A stretch of 64,000 nt of DNA, from positions 151,375,092 to 151,439,091 of the forward strand of contig CM043943.1 of assembly GCA_014529385.2 (NCBI GenBank). Reading direction: 5' to 3'. Source of the DNA: Adiantum capillus-veneris (Eukaryota; Streptophyta; Polypodiopsida; Polypodiales; Pteridaceae). The position numbers and the translations under genes are program-made. Of this stretch, positions 10,570 to 19,150 are shown piece after piece; position 1 is the first letter of the stretch; every line of letters starts with the position of its first letter. Below the pieces are notes generated by a model. The model had not been told where the DNA came from and did not search any database. It saw only the letters and a program-made list of their open reading frames with translations.

Positions 10570-10875
10570 ATGCAGGTCTTGGAGAAACCTCATTGCGAAG
10601 TAAAAAATTGGATCATTCATGTCAAGGGTCCAATTAGATAGAATTTTTAGGCTCTCTATATCTAGGGTCACATGATCCTCTCTATTACATTGATCATTTG
10701 GAAGGAAGCATAACACAAGAAATCCATTTGGGTTAAGTGAAGGGAGCATTTGGTTGACTTGCCTCTCAAGAGCTTCGCGACTTTCTTGTGTCTCCTTTTT
10801 CTTCCCTTTCTTATCCATTTCTTCACTCTTGGAGGTAACTTCCTCAACCTTTATATCTTGCTCTTTAGATGTCAA
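10570..10875 (-). other. Possible exon of an unrecognised gene (upstream part)
   Basis: A minus-strand open frame of about 100 residues precedes the copia insertion. It begins with a charged, Lys/Glu-rich segment and continues as a more ordinary sequence (NPNGFLVLCFLPNDQ, SLKILSNWTLDMNDP). It has no ATG at its 5' end (a TAA lies shortly upstream), so it would be an internal exon or relic. A GTTTCT donor-like site follows FAMR near 10592. No family is recognised. Together with 5124-5328 it may form a gene whose intron carries the copia element. Confidence 0.35.
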
Positions 10876-10957
10876 AGAGCCTATCAGTTGTTATCCATGT
10901 CAAAACTTAAAAATTATTGGCTTGGTGCAATTCTAATTAGTATAACTATCTATTTAT

Positions 10958-10963
<6 letters not shown>

Positions 10964-11032
<69 letters not shown>
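10964..11032. repeat. (GT)n(GA)n compound microsatellite
   Basis: About 13 GT units run directly into about 20 GA units. Confidence 0.97.
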
Positions 11033-11035
<3 letters not shown>

Positions 11036-11302
11036 ACATACCTCCCCAACTTCCCACTCTTTGACGCGGGATGCATGTAAAGAAAACATCATCTCCCACA
11101 AGCAAGCACTACGAGAGAAGAAAGGGATGCTTATCGTTTGCAAAACCAAATATGCTATTATCGAGACGACATTCACGTCTTGTTTCAAATGTGTCACATG
11201 AAGCCTTGAAAGACACCTAAGAAAGAAAACCACCATGATTTTTGCATTGTTGGTAGCTTAAAAGCCTTTCGAAGGGAGTGTTTTAAGATCATGTGGAGAA
11301 CA

Positions 11303-11305
<3 letters not shown>

Positions 11306-11335
<30 letters not shown>
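11306..11335. repeat. (CA)n microsatellite
   Basis: An uninterrupted AC run of about 30 bp. Confidence 0.95.
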
Positions 11336-11338
<3 letters not shown>

Positions 11339-11621
11339 TAACAAAGGGGGTGACGAATCCTAGCTGTTACCAGTTAGCAAAAATTAAGTATAGGAGGTTG
11401 TGGGGTGTCATTGTCTTTCCCAAGTCATGACTTGCACACCTCTATGTAAAATTTATGAGGCATGAGCGCCTTCGGATAGGAAAGAAGAATAAAAGTGAGC
11501 CCTTGAATGTGCATTAGAGGCATGACTCTTTATAATAAAATTCATGCTGGGATGACTTTGGCTGGGATGTATTAAGAGGGTTCAAAATAAAATACTGGGC
11601 CTCAAGCGACCTTTGGAGTTC

Positions 11622-11664
<43 letters not shown>

Positions 11665-11672
11665 TCACACAC
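11622..11672. repeat. (CT)n(CA)n compound microsatellite
   Basis: A CT run of about 27 bp followed by a CA run with one CTCA interruption. Confidence 0.95.
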
Positions 11673-11731
11673 GAAGAGGGTGCTCTCTCTCTCAACCTAT
11701 CTCCCATTTCCAACTTTTCCGTGTCTCCTAA

Positions 11732-11733
<2 letters not shown>

Positions 11734-11784
<51 letters not shown>
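11734..11784. repeat. (CT)n(GT)n compound microsatellite
   Basis: A CT run of about 37 bp passes straight into a GT run of about 14 bp. Confidence 0.95.
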
Positions 11785-11832
11785 AGACTCCGAGCTTTTT
11801 GCCTTCACATAACCGTGCATGGGCTTGTCAAC

Positions 11833-11835
<3 letters not shown>

Positions 11836-11916
<81 letters not shown>
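11836..11916. repeat. (CT)n(CA)n compound microsatellite
   Basis: About 18 CT and 23 CA units. It lies 180 bp before the PP2C start codon and is probably in the promoter or 5' leader. Confidence 0.95.
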
Positions 11917-11917
<1 letters not shown>

Positions 11918-12095
11918 CTAGATCTCTCTGTTTAATCCATGATGCTTTGATGTAAAGCTTCTAGATTTCCTCCATCCCTCTTGAGCACTTGTTAACACAC
12001 CGGACCTTCTCTAGCTAGGCAGAGCTCTTCATACACAGCTAATTGAGCTCTTATCTGTATAGTGCAATTTTAGTTGCATGAATTGAATTTGGTTG

Positions 12096-12994
12096 ATGGG
12101 TTCCAGTTGCTCCGTCAATCGGCGCAATGAGGAGGAGTGGTGCCGGCCGCGCATCGCACAGTCTATCACAGGCAAGAACAAGAAGAGAAAAAAGAAGAAA
12201 ATGGATGAGGAGAGAAGGAAGCATCTATTACAGGCTCTGAGTGCCGAGGCGCAGACGAGCGAGATTCTGTCTCGGATCCCTGGCCGCATTTACAACAATG
12301 GCAGCACGAGCTCGGCATGCGCCTACACGCAGCAAGGCAAGAAGGGCACCAATCAGGATGCCATGCTTGTGTGGGAGGTGAGCACAAGATCATCAATTTT
12401 TGACATGTCTGTATGCACATGTGTTTGTGGCACAACAGGAGTGACTTCAATTTTCTTGTAGCATATCAACAAACGTGACAATGTATGGCATTAAATGGCT
12501 ATGGCTTTGTTTTGCAGCACTTTGCTTCAAGGCAGGACACGTTGCTGTGTTGCGTGTTCGACGGGCACGGGCCATACGGCCATCTAGTAGCAAGGAAGGT
12601 GAGAGACACATTGCCCACCAAGTTGATGGGCCTGTGGAAGGCGCGCATGAGGGGAGACATAAACATCATCGAAGACGAAGAAGATGGGGATGATGAAAGC
12701 GACGAAGAAGGCGATAGCAATGAGAAACCCGATGAGAATTCGGGATATGCCAAGCGCCAGGGTCGACAAAATTTTGAGGATGTCAATCACAATTCAAGGC
12801 AGAGTGAGCAACAAAGGTGTAGCTGGGCAATGAGGGTGTGGAGGGAGTCCTTCATGAGGGGATTCCGCTCGATGGATCGGGATCTACGGATGCAGCCGAC
12901 GATCGACTGTTTTTGCAGCGGCACTACTGCCATCATCCTCCTGCAGCAGGTAATTAATGAGTTTGTTTTTCTTGGTGTATTTCAATTCTGTCTC

Positions 12995-13040
<46 letters not shown>

Positions 13041-13100
13041 TGTTTATATGGTAAATGAAAGAGAGAGAGTCTCTGTAGTATGGCCATTTCATTTACCATA

Positions 13101-13136
<36 letters not shown>

Positions 13137-14972
13137 GCCACGGGATGAACGTGCGAGTAGTTGCTTGAGGGATGGCCAAAGCTTTAAAAAAATAACAAAA
13201 AACACTAACCTTCTTAATCTTAATTTTATAAAATCGTTGTTAATTCAATCTCCATTTTTCCAACGTACAATGATTCTTGGGAGTAGCATATTGAAGAAGC
13301 GCGATGTCGGATCCACAAAGGGAGGGATCCACGCGCTCATTCATTGTCAACTATTTTTTTGAACATAGAACGCAAATTTAAATTCATTGTGAATGCTCCC
13401 CCCCCCCCCCTCCCACCCCAAAAAAAAAAAACAAAACTATTTTGCAAAACCTACATATGAGAAATTTCCGAGGTAAATTGACCACTAAGTTTCTCTAAAA
13501 TTTGTAGGCTTTTTTTTCGACACACTAGAGGGCCCACACCGGGAGGTGCTTATTCCTTCCAAATATGAGCCATGTTACATGGTCGGACAAGGGCCGCGTA
13601 CCATCGTGCAAGAGCCACCCATAAACATCACCATGGCCACCTAATTGATGCACCGCGTGCTAGGAACGACAGAGAGAACTTGTAGCAACCAACTAGGAAC
13701 CTCCTCCTCCGGTGACCCACCCCAGGAGGAGGATGCACTCGAGTGTCCAAGCGTAAGAGCCCTAGCAACGTGAACATCAGGTGAGCACAAGGTGTCCCTC
13801 TAGAGTGTGACCCAACGGGGTTTTGAACCCACAACCCGTAGGTTGAGAGGCCAAACCCTTACTGTTAAACCAACTCTTTGGGGACAAATTTTGTAGGTTT
13901 TCTCACCTTCAAATGTAAATTTTAGATGTAAACCTCAAATTTGCGGGTGGAGCAACAGTGCGGGTTATGTGAACTCACACGGTCTCTTGTCAACAAATGT
14001 GAAACAAATATGAATTATATCATTGGATTAAGTGTTATGCTTACAATTTTGAGACAGTTGAAAGTGTGCCAATAGTGTAGTGCTTAACTTGTGCGCTTGT
14101 GATATAATTCACCATCTAATTCCTTGCTTTTGACGTAGTCATAGGGAAAATATGCACGGTAAGCAGTGTAGTATGCTCACAATGACAATAGTGTAATGTA
14201 CTTGGAAGGTTGAGGGTTCAAGTAGCAAGCTAACGTTTGGTTCCCAAACTCAAATTGGAGTGACTACATCATAGAATGATCGTTGGGACGTACTTCCTCC
14301 TTATTGCTTTGCTTGTAAGAGACTAGGTCACATGGAAACTACACGTACACATGGGGTTGTGCATGAGCAAAGAAAGCAAGCAGAGGAGTAGGAGAGACAA
14401 GAGGCTCAACATGAGTCCCTTAGCTACATGTATTTTAGAAGGACTAGAACACGTGTAGAAAGGACTAGAACAAGAGAGGAAAAGAAGACAATTGTGGTAG
14501 TTAGGGGTGCCTCATCACACTGTGGTGTATATAGGTGAAGGGTTTAGAACAAATGTAGAATGGACTAGAAGAAGAGAGGAAAAGAAGACAATTATGGCAG
14601 TTAGGGGTGCCTCATCACACTATGGTATATAGGTGAAGGGATTCCACAACGAGAATTCTACCTATTTAGATGGTCCCTCTTCTTCAGTAGTACTAGTACT
14701 GTCTATCTCCTTTAGGCTTGATGACAAATCTTCTATTTCTACCCACCTTGATAGCTATGATAGAGATGAGATCACACAGTGTGAGGAGCACTTTTTTGCA
14801 TCTTATATGCCTATATATTAGGATACTTCTGAGGTTGAAAAGCAAAAAATAGTTTTATTTTTCGTCGGATGTTTTCTTTATTTGGATTAACCTCCAATGT
14901 AGTCGCCATTTTGCAATTGGGGAATGCACTCTTTAGATGCATAACCAATAAAAGATATTAATTTGTAATATG

Positions 14973-15015
<43 letters not shown>

Positions 15016-18000
15016 AGAAGAAGAAGAAGAAGAAGAAGAGAGTTTTAACATCGTAGGAAACTATCCCAAGCGACCTTTAAGATCTATCCGACGATGAGAG
15101 TTGACCTCAAGACCTCTTAATCAAGAGGAAAATGGCATAACCAATCTACCACATGTGGGTGATAGAAAGGTTATACCATTTTCCTTTTTCATGTGACTAA
15201 AGTTGTAAGCTCCTCTTAGAAATTCTGATCATTTCATTGATTTCCCCTATAAAATATTCAATTGCATGCACTTTTCAACAACCCGGAGTTTGCAAGAAAT
15301 CTTTCCAACTCTCTGTGAAGGTCCACAATACCAAGTTTTGGTGATAGCAATGTCATGGTCTCACACTTTTTTCAAGCTCTTTTGGAGCATTTTTAAATAG
15401 ACTTCATCCTTGTCATCGACAATAAATGGCCTTAAATGTGGATGAGCATCGACTCGACTCGATCTCTAGTTTGAGACTTTTTAATTCCACTCTTAGAAAA
15501 TCTAAGCATTTCCTCATGTCTTCCAAAAGGAATTTAGTTGCCTTCATTTTCTCCTTCTGCAACCCTGTTTTAAACATGTACATCAATATAAATGATTTAC
15601 ATATGGTGAAGTGTGAGACTGCTTGGCACTCTCATATGCAAACAATAGGTAAGTATGAGACTTGGCTCTGAACTTATCTTCTTGGATTTGGTCAACTCAT
15701 TTTGCTTGACAATCTAATCTTGGATGCTTCATACTACCCATCATAAGTCTCGTAGCAAATTCCTATAATGCTTTCAAAAACAGGTGTCAAATTTCTTATT
15801 CCGGTCGGACTTGATATATGTTGGTAGACCATATAGTCGGTATAATCATCAACAACTAACATAGCTACTTTAGGAGTCTTAACATTAGACTCTTAGGAGT
15901 AAAACTTGCCATCTTGGTTAGTCTATCCACAATAACCTAGATAGACTTGTGCCCCCTTTTTGCTCTAAAAATCCTACAAAAAATCCATACTGATGCTCTC
16001 CCATTCTCTTTCATAACTCTTGTATAGTACTTGGCACTCTACCTTTATACCGTAAATAGTGAATCATCTTGGCTCGAGGGGTGCATCTTAAAAGAAATTA
16101 GGTATCACGTGCAATCAAGTGTTAGTAAAAAAAATCCTCTACGCATTTTTCAAATTTTGAATAAAAACACCCCTCTTTCTTTACAAACTTACAACTTTTT
16201 AAAAAAAATTGTTCCCTCTTGTAAGTGTAAATGTATAATAGCGATAATACATCCTCCTATTGAGTGCACGTCATACACCTATATATCTACAAGGTGCACG
16301 CCTCGGGATCTAGGGGTAGTTTCTTCCACTTGAAACTCTCTAAGGCACTTGTTGATGCCTCATTTTCTTAATTCATTGGTAACTAGGATTCTCATTATGT
16401 ATGGTAAATATGTAGGATTAGGTTTATGTTTCCATTTAATAATATCCACTAGGTAGACCGCTATCATTGGCATTTTACCAAAGAAATATTAATTTGTTTC
16501 CCTTTGTGATGTCTAAGCTCGTAGGTGAAACACTACCATAGATTTGGCACCATACAAATAGGGCTATATGTTGCAATGCTCTAACTTAGTTTTGCTAATG
16601 TCTAGAATACCACCATGAAACACTCCTAGTATAAACTTACCTAACAGGGTCTTAAAAGGTTATTCATTAGCTTTACGAACGTACCAACATCTCCCTAAAT
16701 TTACTAGTCCGAGTGGGTATCAGAGCTCTTAGCCTTGCTTCCAGCATTCATGGACTCTCTCTATTTCAAGGCTTTCTTAGAGAGCTCCCTTGCTTATTCT
16801 TCTCATTGCTTAAGCCTCAAAGTGGCAAGAAATCTTTTTTGTTATGGAAAATCTATTATTAACCTCCTTTTTTATAATGATAATCAATCTATATATCCAA
16901 TTTGACCAAACTCTATGTGTTGAGTGAGTTGCAAAGTGAAGTTCGTATTGCAGTGAAGGCGGGTTTAGCCTTGTGAGACTAGAGTTGGTTGCTTTGGAAT
17001 TTGACTACTTCATTTGTCCCAACTTTGCATTCAATGTTCCTATGCATTAGATTCATCTAGGACTTTTGTTATCTCAACTTTGTACTTACAATCTTTATGA
17101 AAAAAAATAAAAGTTCATTGTCCATTCTAAAGACGTTACTAGATTGGTGAAGAGATTTACACTGACTGCTATAGAAAAACCTAGGTTTAGTGTAATCCCA
17201 CTCACAAATTTTGAAAGTCAACTTTAAAATTGGCAAGAGACTTACACCAAGTGCTTGAAAAGACCTAGGTTTAGTGTTATCGCACTTGCAAGTTTTGAAA
17301 TTCAACTCCAAATTTAGATTTGAAGGCGAGAAAACCTACAAATTTTAGAGAAATGTGGTGTAACAACCTTTGTGGCTCTGCTTCCCAGCATCAAGCCGAC
17401 ATGCAGCCCAACGATGCTTCCAACACCGTCCTTTCCTTCTCAAGTTCTAGTGATTTCATTTGCTAACTCTAATTGAGTGAAGGTTCTCTTCTTCGAGGAG
17501 TCTCTCCCTACTAAGACTAGGTGTGTACGCTTTGTGTTCATGATTGAGAAGTCGAGCCTCGCTTTATATCCTTGTGTCTTGGCTTCCAAATTGCTTATCA
17601 TATCTTCAACAAATTTCTTTGTATCCTCTCCTTGCCTGGCAAAGATGATGTATTCACGAGTGATAGATTCCTGGGGGATTCACTAGTTGTACTACGGAGA
17701 TGTCGCCTGCGTGCACCAAAATTTCCTTTTTGACCCCTATATATAGGATGCTCTTTGTAAATTATATCCTTGTTTCCTTATAAAAGACCCTTCTCGTTAT
17801 CCCATATGGTAATCTTTAGTCAATACCTCGGGGCTAGATTGTTGGGGAAGTTTCAATGTTTGTGAGATTGAGATAAACTTTAAGGGGTACTTTGGGAATG
17901 TTTGTCAAAATTTGAAAAGTATGAGGGATGTTTTCATAAATTTTAGGGGGCATTTTGGTCATTTCTCCCTTTTTTAACGTGCTCAATTGAGTGACTAAAA

Positions 18001-19095
18001 CTTGCTAGCCCAAAAATGGAAGGCTACAAAGGCCTCTAATGGCCCTCAAAAGTTGTAGATGAAGTCCTCCATAAAGTCTAAGTTGCAAAAGAAACCCAAG
18101 CTTTGTCTTCATAGAAGCAAGGTAGGAAATAAGTCTCCATCAAAGGCCTATTTCTCCTCAAAAAATTTCAGCCACGGCCCATGATCCTTGGGGACATTTC
18201 TAGACACCTTGATAGTGAAAATTGTGATATTGGGTGAGCATGTTAGACGTTATAGAATTAACTCGATACAAACCTGCACCACAACATTAAATGACACCTC
18301 TCAACTAGAGGGGATCAACGGACGCAGATTGCGGCTAATATCCAACCATCTGATTGGATCCAAATAGATATGTCCCATTTAGAGGTGAGCTTTAAAATAG
18401 TAAAGAGCATATTTCACACCGACATGATAGATCGCATCTGTATTTTGTCATTTTTGGCTTGCCAAAGGAAGGACTATCACAAGAAGATTTGGAAATTTTC
18501 TCATGTAAGAAAACGCAGTCTTTTTCAGTGTTTTTCATACAATGCATAACATCATGAGCTTCTGCTCGGGAGGCACCGCATACCTAGGTAGGTACGATTG
18601 GGGGCACGGGACCCCCGGCCCGGTGCCTCCCTCATAGAAGCTCATGATGTTGAGGTAAGTTAGAATGTGGGAATTATTGTGAGAATTTGTCCAAAACTTC
18701 TTGTGTGTGTGGTGGGGTGATTTTTTTTTTGCTAAGCGCAAAGTGATGATGAGTTTTTGATGTATAGTATTTTCTTCACTCAATAATATAGAGATGATGA
18801 GATTGGTCTAAGCAATTGTTTTTCCTCCTTTTAGTTCAAAACAATCATGACTTTGAGGTGGTTATCTATAAATCAATTATGGTTTTAGTCACATGAAGTC
18901 ATAATAATGTTCTTTGAAATTAAATAATTTACATACTATTTTTCTTCTCTTTTTGTTATGAGTTCTCTTATAGTTTTAGTTTTATGAAGTCATAATAAGG
19001 TTCATTTTAAGATATTATAAATTAGGTACTTTTGAAATTATAAATTAGGTACTTTTGAAATTAAATCTTATGCATATGATTTTCCTTTTTTTAAA

Positions 19096-19150
<55 letters not shown>

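Larger units (their letters stand above)
10876..12095. promoter_or_regulatory. PP2C upstream region, microsatellite-rich
   Basis: 1.2 kb with no ORF, containing five compound dinucleotide arrays (listed separately). CT-rich tracts immediately upstream of plant start codons often lie in promoters or 5' untranslated leaders, so part of 11.6-12.1 kb is probably transcribed. No clear TATA box is assigned. Confidence 0.45.

Noticed and set aside
12475-12693. An alternative frame in PP2C exon 2 (KAGHVAVLRVRRARAIR and onward)
   Set aside because: It overlaps the DGHG-bearing frame and has no similarity; the PP2C frame is clearly the coding one.
10941-13141. Frames made of SLSLSL, THTHTH, VCVCVC or ERERER residues here, at 51.7-52.9 kb and at 53.3-53.8 kb
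   Set aside because: They are translations of CT, CA, GT and GA microsatellites, not proteins.
15426-16333. Plus-strand frames antisense to the gypsy integrase relic
   Set aside because: The only supportable similarity is on the minus strand; the plus-strand frames are short and unrelated to any family.
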